Positions 26,444-35,966 of a DNA stretch of 64,000 nucleotides are shown piece by piece. Position numbers and translations under genes: made by a program. The stretch comes from CAVPCZ01 sp963702445 (GTDB taxonomy: Bacteria; Bacteroidota; Ignavibacteria; UBA10030; UBA6906), in NCBI GenBank assembly GCA_963702445.1, contig CAVPCZ010000018.1:124001-188000 (forward strand), written 5' to 3'. Below the pieces are notes generated by a model that did not search any database, had not been told where the DNA came from, and worked only from the letters and a program-made list of their open reading frames with translations. The number at the start of each line of letters is the position of its first letter. Position 1 is the stretch's first letter.

Positions 26444-27451
26444 ATGAAGATCGACCCCAGCAGCGAAACGCGAAAGCGAAGCATCACGGTCGGGTTCCTG
26501 TACGACGTCACGCGCGAACGATTCAAGCTCGAGAAACTGAACGGGGAAAGCGGGTTCGCCAACGAGATCAAGGACAAGAACCTCCACCGTCCGGGACTGG
26601 CGCTAGCGGGATATGTCGGGCTCTTCACCTATGACCGGGTCCAGATCATGGGCAACACCGAGATCCGGTACCTGAAGTCGCTGGATGCGTCCCAGCGCCG
26701 GGTTTCGTTTACCACGCTGCTGGAGTTTCAGATTCCGTGCGTCATCCTGACGAACGGCAATACCATTGATGATGAACTGCTGCAGGCGGCGTCCGCGAAA
26801 GGGATTCCGGTCTTCGGGACGCCGTTCAGCACCACAAAAGTATCCTACTTCCTCGCCGATTTTCTCGACGACCAGTTTGCACCGCAGGTAATGGTTCACG
26901 GCTCGCTGGTGGATGTCTACGGCATCGGCGTGCTTGTCGCCGGACGCTCGGGCATCGGGAAGAGCGAAATTGCCCTGGATCTGGTGGAGCGGGGTCACCG
27001 GCTCGTGGCCGACGACGTGGTGATGATCACGCGTAAGGGAGAGGGTATACTCATCGGTGCCGGGACCGACCTGGTGAAGCATTTCATGGAAGTCCGCGGC
27101 CTCGGACTTATCGACGTTCGCAGCATGTTCGGAATACGTGCCATCCGGTATCACAAACGGGTCGAAATTGTGGTGGAATTGGAGGAATGGCGTCCGGACG
27201 AGGACTATACGCGGACAGGCCTGGACGACCTGACCGTGTCCATCCTGGAAGTCGAGGTTCCTCTTGTAAAATTGCCAATATTCCCGGGTAAAAACGTTAC
27301 CGTGATTACCGAGGTTATTGCCTTGAATTACCTCCTCAAGCATTACGGTTACGATGCCGCCAAAGTGTTCGCCAAGCGCCTGGAGGGCATGATAGGACAG
27401 AAAGCCAAGGGGAACCGGGCAATTGACTATTTTGAGCACGATTTCGAGTAA
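26444..27451 (+). CDS. hprK: HPr kinase/phosphorylase
   Basis: Bifunctional kinase/phosphorylase acting on the regulatory Ser of HPr. 335 residues: an N-terminal Mur-like domain (residues 1-130), Walker A GRSGIGKSEIALDL, LVADDVVMI, and the family signature MEVRGLGLIDVRSMFG. The C-terminal helix is in NRAIDYFEHDFE. No HPr or enzyme I gene lies in this window, but a transporter with a C-terminal PTS EIIA-like domain lies at 56.5 kb. In this phylum HprK often belongs to an incomplete PTS that only regulates. Confidence 0.92.
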   Translation: MKIDPSSETRKRSITVGFLYDVTRERFKLEKLNGESGFANEIKDKNLHRPGLALAGYVGLFTYDRVQIMGNTEIRYLKSLDASQRRVSFTTLLEFQIPCVILTNGNTIDDELLQAASAKGIPVFGTPFSTTKVSYFLADFLDDQFAPQVMVHGSLVDVYGIGVLVAGRSGIGKSEIALDLVERGHRLVADDVVMITRKGEGILIGAGTDLVKHFMEVRGLGLIDVRSMFGIRAIRYHKRVEIVVELEEWRPDEDYTRTGLDDLTVSILEVEVPLVKLPIFPGKNVTVITEVIALNYLLKHYGYDAAKVFAKRLEGMIGQKAKGNRAIDYFEHDFE

Positions 27452-27466
27452 AAGGCAAATTTTCCC

Positions 27467-27495
27467 TTGACAGTACCTCGAATATTCTGTAATAT
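27467..27495 (+). promoter_or_regulatory. Near-consensus sigma70-like promoter and 130-base leader of the M23 gene
   Basis: TTGACA (27467-27472), exactly 17 bases, TAATAT (27490-27495): close to a perfect consensus. Transcription would start near 27502, giving a leader of about 133 bases. The leader carries AAATCCTCC at 27511-27519, which can pair with the AGGAGGTT ribosome site at 27623-27630. Confidence 0.75.
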
Positions 27496-27634
27496 TACCC
27501 GGCATTCGCAAAATCCTCCCTCTGGTGGGCCTTGGGGTCGCGGGCGTTGATTGGAGATCGAGTCCACCGAAAAGACATGGCATGACGTTTGCACCTCGTA
27601 TAGCGGATCGGTGTCGAAAACAAGGAGGTTTGTA

Positions 27635-28600
27635 ATGTTCCGGAACCAGCGATTCTTTGTTTTCTCGAACGCATCGCTTGACCTGCGGGAAATTCGGTTC
27701 TTCAGGACCAAGATGCTCGGGACGGGATTGTTCCTGAGCGCCGCCCTTGTCGCTGTCGTGTTCGTGGTAAACCTCCTCGCAGGCGACATTCTGGGGATCG
27801 GCTACGGGGCCATGTCGGTGCTGAGTGATGAAAACCGCCTGTTGAAAGAGCATATCCGCGATCTCGGAAAACAGATGCAGACGGTGCAGGGGTCGCTGGA
27901 TGCGCTGTCGGAGAGGGGAAATGAATTGCGTCTGGAAGCGGACCTCCAGCGGATCGATGACGATACGCGCGTGGCGGCGATCGGCGGCGCAAGGCAGGCA
28001 TCGATCAATCCGTTCCTTACCGGTGAAGCCAATGCCATCCTGGCGGAGTCGCAGGCGCTTATCGAGCGCCTCAGCCGGGAGGTGAAGCTCCAGCAGCAGA
28101 GTTATGCGGAAGTGCGCTCGCGTATGGAGTATAACCGGGATTTCTTCTCGCATCTTCCGGCCATCAAACCCATGGCCGGACACTACACCGTGGGCGGATT
28201 CGGCATGCGTCTGCATCCCGTGCTGCACGTCTGGCGGATGCACTACGGAGTGGACATCATCAACGATGTCGGTGTGGACGTGTATGCCGCAGGTGACGGT
28301 GAAGTGCGCTTTGCCGGGCGAACCCAGGGGGGGCTGGGCGTGCTTGTACAGCTCCAGCATGGATACGGCTATACTTCATTGTACGCCCATCTCTCGCAGG
28401 TGACGGTGAGGTCGGGACAGACAGTGAAGCGGGGGGAACTGATCGGCAAATGCGGCCGTACAGGCCTGGTCAGCGGTCCCCATCTGCATTATGAGGTCCG
28501 CCGCAATGGTGTGAGTCAGAACCCCGTCGACTATTTCTTTGATGACATTGATGCGGCCCGCTACCGGACAATGCTGGCGCAGGCGATAGCCGGCCGGTAG
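27635..28600 (+). CDS. M23-family membrane-anchored metallopeptidase
   Basis: LytM-type peptidase expected to cut or regulate peptidoglycan cross-bridges in the periplasm. The ATG at 27635 is set by a perfect AGGAGG six bases upstream. Residues 30-55 form one membrane helix (TGLFLSAALVAVVFVVNLLAG), followed by a coiled coil of about 100 residues (ENRLLKEHIRDLGKQMQTV). The M23 domain has MHYGVDI (HXXXD) and GPHLHYEVRRNG (HXH), so all zinc ligands are present and it should be active. It has its own strong promoter. Confidence 0.88.
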   Translation: MFRNQRFFVFSNASLDLREIRFFRTKMLGTGLFLSAALVAVVFVVNLLAGDILGIGYGAMSVLSDENRLLKEHIRDLGKQMQTVQGSLDALSERGNELRLEADLQRIDDDTRVAAIGGARQASINPFLTGEANAILAESQALIERLSREVKLQQQSYAEVRSRMEYNRDFFSHLPAIKPMAGHYTVGGFGMRLHPVLHVWRMHYGVDIINDVGVDVYAAGDGEVRFAGRTQGGLGVLVQLQHGYGYTSLYAHLSQVTVRSGQTVKRGELIGKCGRTGLVSGPHLHYEVRRNGVSQNPVDYFFDDIDAARYRTMLAQAIAGR

Positions 28601-28629
28601 CCGCCGTGATGCACGTATGAGGTGACGAA

Positions 28630-28854
28630 GTGATCTGGACGATGGAACTTGCATCGTACCTGGACGATGCCCCGTGGCCCGCGACCAAGGAGGAACTGGT
28701 GGATTATGCCATCCGCACCGGTGCTCCTATAGAAGTCGTGGAGAATCTGCAGGAACTCGAAGACAGCGAAGAGCCGCTGGAGAGTATGGAGGATATCTGG
28801 CCCGATTATCCCACGGGAGAGGATTTCTTCTATGAGGATGAGGGGGAATACTGA
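28630..28854 (+). CDS. DUF2795 domain small acidic protein
   Basis: 74 residues, GTG start five bases after AGGTGA. MELASYLDDAPWPATKEELVDYA and ENLQELEDSEEPLESMEDIWPDYP match DUF2795, a short acidic family of unknown role. It has no signal or membrane segment. It lies between the M23 gene and a strong terminator, so it ends the M23 transcript. Confidence 0.82.
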   Translation: MIWTMELASYLDDAPWPATKEELVDYAIRTGAPIEVVENLQELEDSEEPLESMEDIWPDYPTGEDFFYEDEGEY

Positions 28855-28916
28855 CCGGCGAACCGGAGGAGCCTCGCATACATTGCTTCTTTTTTTTGCA
28901 TTGCTTACCTTACTCA

Positions 28917-28940
28917 CCCAGCCGCCGGCTGGGTTTTTTT
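28917..28940 (+). terminator. Rho-independent terminator
   Basis: CCCAGCC (28917-28923), loop GCC, GGCTGGG (28927-28933), then seven T (28934-28940). This is a textbook hairpin plus T-run, 60 bases after the DUF2795 stop. Confidence 0.85.
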
Positions 28941-28973
28941 CTGGAACCGGCCTTGACAGGACAAAGCGCATTT

Positions 28974-31118
28974 GTGTACCTCCGCAACCGTTTGTTCGGC
29001 GCGTCGCCGCTCCGGAATGATCGCTGTCGCCCCCTCCGTGTGCTGATCGCGGCGCTTGTCGCCGCGCTGCCGGCCCTCTCTCCCTGTGCCGCACAATTCG
29101 CCGACCCCCCCCGGCAGGAAATTTCCTCGATCACGTTCGAAGGCCTCAACAGCTTCACCGTCAGCGAGATGCAGACGATGATGGCCACCCGCGAGACCCC
29201 CGGAGCCTTCAACAAGTTCCTGTACAACAGCATCAGCGAACGTCTCGGCCGGAAGAACGAATACTTCAACGCCATCGAGCTCGGCGCAGATGTGGAACGC
29301 CTGCGGAGATTCTACCGGAACCACGGTTTTTCAGAAGTCCACATCGACACCGTCATCCATGACTCGCCGGAAGACGGTACGATGGACATCATCATCCGGA
29401 TCACCGAAGGATACCGTTCCCTCGTCGAGCAGGTGGTGTACAGGGGGATTGTCGACGCCCCGGAAACGATCTGGGAGGATGTGCGCCGGTCGCCCAGGAT
29501 CTCTCCCGGCGATTATTACGGCAGTCAGACTCTCGAAGACGAAGTGAAACGTGTTCTGCGCATTCATGCGGACAACGGTTTTCCGAACGCGGAATTCGTA
29601 CGGGACAGTTCGTATGCCCGGCGGTATGCAAGCTCCCGGAACTATCTGGTCAAACTGGTGTTTGACCCCGGACGCCGGTATGTCTTCGGCGATATCACGG
29701 TGCGGCAGGAGGTGGATACGCTCAACGGCGAATCATTCCGCGAGGATATCACTGACGAGATCATCCTCAAGCAGATGGATTATCAGCCGGGGGACTTTTT
29801 CAGCCTGGAGAAGAAGATCTCCAGCGAGCGGAACCTGAACCGTCTGGGTATCTTTGACCTCCGATCGCTCGGACTCTTCGTTCCGCCCCGGCAGGACACG
29901 GCGATCGCCATCCCCACCCGTGTCACCATCCGGCCGCGCGACAAGCACGAACTTGCCCCGGAACTGCTGGTGAGCGACAAGGACGGTGCGTTCAACATCG
30001 GCGCGGGCCTCGGGTACACCAACCGGAATTTCTGGGGCGGGGCACGGACGTTCAACACCCGTGTGCGCTTTCAAACCCAGACCATCAGGAATTTTCCCCA
30101 CTACTTCCGCGTCACCGAAGATGCGGTGTCCAACCTCGATCTCACATTCGAGCTGGTGCAACCGTACATCTTCACCAACAAAGACAAAGGCACCTGGTCC
30201 TTTTCCTTCATCCTGGACAAACAGAAACCGTATCTGCAGAACATCCTCCGGAACAAGATCGGCTTCACCGGCAGGCAGGCCGAATTTACCACACATGTTC
30301 TGGAATGGACACTGGAAGCGGTGGATCTGGTGAAGAATGAAAATTTCGCGGCTTCCGACCCGGCTGTGCAGCGCCAGCTCGGATATCTCCAGGAACGCCA
30401 GTTCAACTCGATTCTGTCGTATACGCTGGCGCGGGACATGACCAACGATCTGTTTTCCCCCTCGGCCGGGTTCATTCATGCGGTCACCGTGGAAGAAGCC
30501 GGTCTGCTTCCGCTCGCGCTGAAAGGCATCCTGCCCGACCTGCCGTTCACACAGTTCGTGCGGGGTATCCTGGTGGGGCGCTGGTTTTCGGACCAATCCG
30601 ACAACCGGCGTTTCTTCATCCTCGCAAGCAAGCTCAAGGTGGGTATCGAGGAAAAGTACGGCGAAAGCAGGGGCGACTCAACACGCACCATTCCGCAGAC
30701 ACATCGCTTTTTCGGCGGCGGCGGGGGGAGTGTCCGCGGATGGGCGTCGCGCGATCTCAAGGCCAGGGGGGATCCCCAGCTCGGCGGCAACTTCATGCTC
30801 GAAGCCAGTCTGGAAAGCCGCGTGAACATTCTCCAGACCATGCGCGACGGATTCCTCGACAAAGCCTGGCTTGTGGGTTTTGTGGATGCCGGCAACGTCT
30901 GGGAAAATGTGAGCGGTTTCCAGTTCAACTCGGTGGCCATCGCCACCGGCATCGGACTGCGCTGGGACACCCTCTTCGGGCCGTTCCGGTTCGATTGGGG
31001 GATCCGTCTCTATGACCCCACGCGCGCCGACGGCAATTTCTGGATCACGGAACGCAAATTGCTGAGCGAAACGTTTGCGGAAGGAGTCTTTCACTTTGGC
31101 ATCGGACACGCATTCTGA
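28974..31118 (+). CDS. BamA/TamA-family (Omp85) outer-membrane protein
   Basis: Outer-membrane assembly protein: signal peptide (VLIAALVAALPALSPCAAQ), POTRA repeats over the first 300 residues (ISSITFEGLNSFTVSEM, VEQVVYRGIVDAP and YVFGDITVRQEVD), then a 16-strand surface-antigen barrel. HRFFGGGGGSVRGWASRDL carries the Omp85 VRG lock motif, and the barrel ends in FHFGIGHAF with terminal Phe. The start is unclear: GTG 28974, TTG 28992 and GTG 29043 are in frame after the terminator, none with a good ribosome site. The single GGGGG-SVRG loop and short length fit TamA or a second BamA as well as BamA itself. Confidence 0.85.
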   Translation: MYLRNRLFGASPLRNDRCRPLRVLIAALVAALPALSPCAAQFADPPRQEISSITFEGLNSFTVSEMQTMMATRETPGAFNKFLYNSISERLGRKNEYFNAIELGADVERLRRFYRNHGFSEVHIDTVIHDSPEDGTMDIIIRITEGYRSLVEQVVYRGIVDAPETIWEDVRRSPRISPGDYYGSQTLEDEVKRVLRIHADNGFPNAEFVRDSSYARRYASSRNYLVKLVFDPGRRYVFGDITVRQEVDTLNGESFREDITDEIILKQMDYQPGDFFSLEKKISSERNLNRLGIFDLRSLGLFVPPRQDTAIAIPTRVTIRPRDKHELAPELLVSDKDGAFNIGAGLGYTNRNFWGGARTFNTRVRFQTQTIRNFPHYFRVTEDAVSNLDLTFELVQPYIFTNKDKGTWSFSFILDKQKPYLQNILRNKIGFTGRQAEFTTHVLEWTLEAVDLVKNENFAASDPAVQRQLGYLQERQFNSILSYTLARDMTNDLFSPSAGFIHAVTVEEAGLLPLALKGILPDLPFTQFVRGILVGRWFSDQSDNRRFFILASKLKVGIEEKYGESRGDSTRTIPQTHRFFGGGGGSVRGWASRDLKARGDPQLGGNFMLEASLESRVNILQTMRDGFLDKAWLVGFVDAGNVWENVSGFQFNSVAIATGIGLRWDTLFGPFRFDWGIRLYDPTRADGNFWITERKLLSETFAEGVFHFGIGHAF

Positions 31119-32250
31119 CAGGAGCGGTGCCGTGTGGCCCCGCGTGATCGGACAGGAACGGGTGAAGACCCTGCTCCGCCGCGCAATCCACGCCCGGCGG
31201 CTCTCGCACGCCTATCTCTTCTACGGCCCCGAAGGATCGGGTAAAGACGCGCTGGCCATCGAGCTCGCCCGGGTCATCCATTGTGAACGCGGCGGCGAGG
31301 ATGCCTGCGGCATCTGCCCGTCGTGCACCAGCATGGATTCCCTCCAGCACCCCGATGTGCGCTTTGTGACCGCCCTGCCCACAGGCAAGGGAGGAGAAGA
31401 CAGCGATGACGGACCGCTGGACAAACTGGCACAGGCGGATGTGACGGCCATTCAGGAGGAATTTGCCGCGAAAGGCCGCGATCCGTACCACCGTGTAAGC
31501 ATTCCGCGCGCCACCACCATCAAGATCAACAGCATCAGGGAGATCCGGCGGGAAGCGCCGTTGAGCTCCGCCGGGAACCGGCGCCGGGTGTACATCATTT
31601 CCAACGCCGACATGATGGCCGATCCCGCGGCCAACACGCTCCTCAAGACCCTCGAGGAACCGTCGGGCGATTGCATGTTCATCCTGACCACATCGTTCAA
31701 AGACCAGCTGCTGCCGACCATCGTCTCCCGTTGCCAGCAGGTGCGCTTCGATCCGCTTACCGAAGAGATGGTGTTTGAAGCCCTGATGGCGCGGCGACAG
31801 CCGGAGCCGGCGCAGGCGGAACTGGTCGCGCGGTTGTCCATGGGCAACTACACCCGCGCGGTCCAATTGCTCGACGAGGATCTGATGAACGAGCGTGAAC
31901 GGGTCCTGACATTCATCCGGCGCACGGTCGCCGGGCACCACGCCGACGTCGCCGAGGTGATCGATGCCGTGACCGAACGCAAAGACCGCGACCGCGTCTC
32001 GATTTTCCTGCTGTTGATGATGATGTGGTTCAGGGATGCCCTGGTGATCTCGAGCGGCCGGACCGCCATCAATCATGACCAGCATGAAAGCCTGCAGAAG
32101 TTCGTCGCACGCTATCCCGGAGCCGACCTGGCGGGCATCATCAACGACATCGAGCGGGCAATTTCCCTTGTGGGAAAAAATGTCTACCTTAAACTTGTGC
32201 TGTACCAGCTGGCCGGTCAGCTGAAATCCCATATTCTGAAAGCCACATGA
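31096..32250 (+). CDS. holB: DNA polymerase III delta' subunit
   Basis: Clamp-loader subunit of the replicative polymerase. VIGQERVKTLLRRAIHARRLSHAYLFYGPEGSGKDALA contains the N-terminal delta' signature and a P-loop. Four Cys around CGICPSC form the zinc module, and NTLLKTLEEPSGDCMFILTT and PTIVSRCQQV (SRC motif) are diagnostic. The TTG at 31096, ten bases after AAGGAG, is the preferred start; the frame is also open to a TTG at 31075. The gene overlaps the end of the Omp85 gene and touches metG. Confidence 0.9.
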   Translation: MASDTHSDRSGAVWPRVIGQERVKTLLRRAIHARRLSHAYLFYGPEGSGKDALAIELARVIHCERGGEDACGICPSCTSMDSLQHPDVRFVTALPTGKGGEDSDDGPLDKLAQADVTAIQEEFAAKGRDPYHRVSIPRATTIKINSIREIRREAPLSSAGNRRRVYIISNADMMADPAANTLLKTLEEPSGDCMFILTTSFKDQLLPTIVSRCQQVRFDPLTEEMVFEALMARRQPEPAQAELVARLSMGNYTRAVQLLDEDLMNERERVLTFIRRTVAGHHADVAEVIDAVTERKDRDRVSIFLLLMMMWFRDALVISSGRTAINHDQHESLQKFVARYPGADLAGIINDIERAISLVGKNVYLKLVLYQLAGQLKSHILKAT

Positions 32251-34544
32251 TCCCGTCTGAACGTATCCTTGTCACCGCCGCGCTGCCTTACGCCAACGGG
32301 CCGATTCATCTGGGCCACCTTGCGGGGGCGTACCTGCCCGCGGACATCTACGTCCGCTACCAGCGGCTGAAGCGGCGTGATGTGCTCTTCATGTGCGGGT
32401 CTGATGAGCACGGCGTGCCCATCACGATCACCGCGGAAAAAGAGGGGATACGTCCGCAGGACGTGGTGGACCGTTACCACGCCTGGAACGCGGCGGCGTT
32501 CGAGAAGTTCGGGATGAGTTTTGACAACTATTCGCGCACATCGCTTCCGCTGCATCACCGGACCGCGCAGGAATTCTTTGCGGATTTCCACGGACGCGGC
32601 CTGCTTCGCGAAAAACAGGAAAAGCAATTCTACGACGCCACAGGCGAAGAAATTCCTCCCCGATCGGTACGTCGAAGGCACGTGCCCCGTCTGCGCCAAC
32701 CCGGAGGCCAGGGGGGATCAGTGCGAGAAGTGCGGCTCGTATCTGAGTCCGCTGGAGCTGATCCGGCCGCGCAGCAAGATCACCGGGGAAACCCCGGAAG
32801 TGCGGGAAACGTCCCACTGGTATTTTCCGCTCGGCGAGTATCAGCAGCGCCTCGAAGCCTATATCCGGGACCGCGATGAGAGGGACGGGTGGAAGGAAAA
32901 TGTCCTGAACTACTGCCGCGGCTGGTTCAAGGAGGGGCTTCAGGACCGTGCCGTCACACGTGATCTGGATTGGGGGGTCCATGTCCCGCTCGAAGGGTAT
33001 GCGCACAAGGTTCTGTATGTCTGGTTCGATGCCGTTCTCGGATACATCTCCTCGACGAAAGAATGGGCGGAGCGGCGGGGCACGCCGGATGAATGGCAGC
33101 GATACTGGCTGTCACCGGACACCAAGTACGTGGCGTTCATCGGCAAGGACAATGTGGTGTTCCACTGCATCGTGTTTCCGGCCATGTTGATGGCATGGAA
33201 TGAAACACATGAAAAGCAGTATGTACTCCCGGATAACGTCCCGGCGAACGAATTCCTCAATTTTGAGGGGCAGAAATTTTCCAAGAGCCGGGGGTGGGGG
33301 ATCGACGTGCAGGATATCCTGGCGCGCTTCCCGGCCGATCCGCTCCGGTATTACCTGGCGGTATCACTGCCCGAGACGCGCGATTCGGACTTCTTCTGGA
33401 AGGAGTTCCAGGCGAAGAACAACAACGAACTGGCCGATATTCTGGGGAATTTCATCAACCGCACGGTCGCGTTTTGCGAGCGGACGTTCGGCGGATGCGT
33501 GCCGGCGCGGGGAGTTTTTGGGGATCCCGAACAGACCATTCTTGAGATCCTCCGCCGCACACCGGGCATTGCCGGCGATCATTTCGAGCGTTATCACTTC
33601 CGGGACGGCCTCACCGACGTGATGAACCTTGCGCGTGCGGCCAACAAGTACTTCAATGACAGCGAACCGTGGAAAACTGCAAAGGCCGACCCCGTCCGCT
33701 GCGCGACAACAATCAACATCTGCCTGCAGGTCTCGCGTGCGCTCGCAATCCTGATGCAGCCTGTTCTGCCCGATGCGTGCGAGCGGCTCTGGAGACTGCT
33801 GAAGCTGCCGGGAAGCGCCGTTGCGTCAGTCCTGGGACTCCGCAGCCGAGCTGAGCATTCCGGAGGGGCATCGTATCGGCACACCGGAAATTCTTTTCAC
33901 AAAGATCGAGGACGAGGTGATCGAACGGGAATTGAAGGCGTTTGCGCAGCAATCCGGGGCAGCGGCCCCGCCGGCTGGGGGTGAAGCGGGCTCACCGGTT
34001 GCGGGAGTTCCGGCCCGGCCATCTGCCAGTGTTACGGCCTCTCCGGCCGCGGATGTCAAGGCCTCGTCGGCCGCGGGTGTTCCAGCCTCGCCGACGGCAG
34101 TGCCGGTTGCGGGTGTTCCGGCATCGGCTATGGCGTCTCCGGCCGCGGGTGTCGGCAGTGCCGGTTGCGGATGTTCCGGCACCCCCGGCGGCAGTGCCGG
34201 CCGCGCCACCGGTGAAGGGGTTCATCACCTATGATGATTTTCAGAAGATCGATCTCCGGGTCGCTCGCGTGCTTTCCGCCGAGCGGGTCCCCAAGTCGAC
34301 AAAGCTGCTGAAACTTCAAATCTCTGTAGGAGCGGAACGGCGGCAGGTGGTGGCGGGCATCGCCCAGCACTACGCGCCCGATGATCTGGTGGGCAAAACC
34401 GTCGTCGTCGTGTTCAATCTCCAGCCGGCGAAGCTGATGGGACAGGAGTCCCAGGGGATGATCCTCGCGGCGTCGGATGATTCGGGAAAGCTTGCCATCC
34501 TCACACCGGCGGTGGAAATCGCGGACGGGAGCGTGGTGAAGTAG
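32247..34544 (+). CDS. metG: Methionyl-tRNA synthetase with C-terminal tRNA-binding domain (three frameshifts)
   Basis: Charges tRNA-Met. ANGPIHLGHLAG holds the HIGH motif and FSKSRGW the KMSKS-like loop. CPVCANPEARGDQCEKCG is the zinc knuckle, and a C-terminal EMAP/Arc1p-type domain begins near VKGFITYDDFQKIDLRVARVL (about 34210). Three single extra bases break the frame: in CCCC near 32658 (restores IPPDRYVEGTCPVC), near 33827 (restores ASSWDSAAELSIPEGHRIG) and in the repetitive linker near 34150. An essential enzyme broken three times argues for sequence error. The start ATG overlaps the holB stop (ATGA). The linker between the anticodon and tRNA-binding domains is unusually long. Confidence 0.93.
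33975..34215 (+). repeat. Imperfect Ala/Pro/Val repeats in the metG linker
   Basis: About 240 bases of imperfect tandem repeats built on gccgcgggtgttccggc and related units, encoding ASP/AAGVPAS-like text between the metG anticodon-binding and tRNA-binding domains. One of the metG frame breaks lies in this tract. Confidence 0.6.
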
Positions 34545-35966
34545 TGGATCAGTCGCCGGTCTTCTTTGACACACATGCGCATCTGACTTCGCGGGAGTTC
34601 GACGCGGATCGTGAAGAGGTGATCGCGCGGGCTCACCAGGCGGGGGTCCGCTGGATCATCAATCCGGGGGTCGACCTGGAGGACAGCCGGAGAGCGGTGG
34701 ATCTGGCCGCGCAGCATCCGGGAGTGTACGCGGCCGTCGGGTTCCATCCTCACGAGGCAAAAAAGGCCGACGCGCAGACGCTGGCGTCCATTGAAGAGCT
34801 GAGCACACGGGCGAAAGTGGTGGCGATCGGGGAGATCGGTCTGGACTTCCATTACGACCTCTCGCCGCGCCAGACGCAGCGGGAGGTGTTCCGGGCGCAG
34901 CTGGAGATCGCCGCACGGCGTGATCTGCCGGTGATTATTCACACGCGCGAGTCGCTGGATGAGACGGTCGGCATGGTGGAGGAGTTCATCCGGACGCATC
35001 CGGCTATGGCGGCAGCGCGGTGCGGACCCCGCCAATCGCTATCCCGAGCCGCGCGGGGTTTTTCATTGCTTCCCGGGGACGCCGGCAACCGCATGGAAGT
35101 TGATCGAAATGGGTTTTCGCGTGTCGCTGCCGGGGATCGTGACGTTCAAGAACGCCGGCGACGCGGCTGCGGTGGCGGGCGGGGTCTCGACCGAGCGTCT
35201 GATGCTGGAAACCGACAGCCCGTACCTCACACCGGTACCGCACCGCGGTACGCGGAACGAGCCGGCCTACATTCCACTGATCGCCGCACGGATCGCGGAG
35301 CTGCAGGGATTGGCGGTCGGGGACGTTGCGCGCGCGACAAGCTATGCCGCATACAAACTGTTCGGCGTCGGGGAACCTCCCGCACCGGCGTTTACCTACC
35401 CGCTCAAGAATTCCCTCTACGTCAATCTGACCATCCGGTGCAACGCCGACTGCGTCTTCTGCGACCGGAAAGGGGAGGCCGTGGTGAAGGGGCACAACCT
35501 CAAGATCGAACGCGAGCCGACGCCGGAGGAAGTGATTGAGGAGATCGGCGATCCCACGCGGTATGCCGAGATCGTGTTCTGCGGGTACGGCGAACCCACG
35601 ATCCGCCTCGACGCGCTCAAGCACGTGGCGCGATGGGTGAAAGACCGCGGCGGCATGACGCGTCTGAACACCGATGGCCATGGCAATATCATCAACAAGC
35701 GCAATATCGTTCCCGAACTGGTGGGTCTTATCGACACCGTTTCGATCAGCCTGAATTCGACGGACCCGGGGCAATACGGAGCGCTCATGCGCCTGGATGG
35801 CGCGCGCTTCTTCCCCGCCATGGTCGAGTTTGCCCGCGAAGCGGTCCGTCTCCTTCCCCGCGTGGTGATGACCATCGTGGATCTGGACGAGGTGAACGAA
35901 GCCCGGGCCAGGCAATTCGTGGAAACAGATATCGGCGCCGTGTTCTCCAAACGGCCCTATTTCTAA
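34544..35966 (+). CDS. TatD-family metal-dependent DNase fused to a TatD-linked radical SAM domain (one frameshift)
   Basis: N-terminal half is a TatD hydrolase: FFDTHAHL (metal His pair), VGFHPHEAK, AIGEIGLDFHYDL, VIIHTRES, then FHCFPGT and LETDSPYLTPVPHRG with the last Asp. After YAAYKLFGVGEPPAPAFTYPLKNSLYVNLTIR comes a radical SAM domain with CNADCVFC (CXXXCXXC for a 4Fe-4S cluster), ending GAVFSKRPYF. I recall a named TatD-linked radical SAM family that occurs either fused or adjacent; this is the fused form. A +1 shift near 35018 breaks the TatD part. The GTG start at 34544 overlaps the metG stop. The radical reaction is unknown. Confidence 0.85.

Noticed and set aside
28953..28980. Promoter for the Omp85 gene starting TTGACA at 28953
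   Set aside because: The -35 is perfect but no acceptable -10 occurs at 16-18 bases (TGTACC, GTACCT, TACCTC), so it was not listed.
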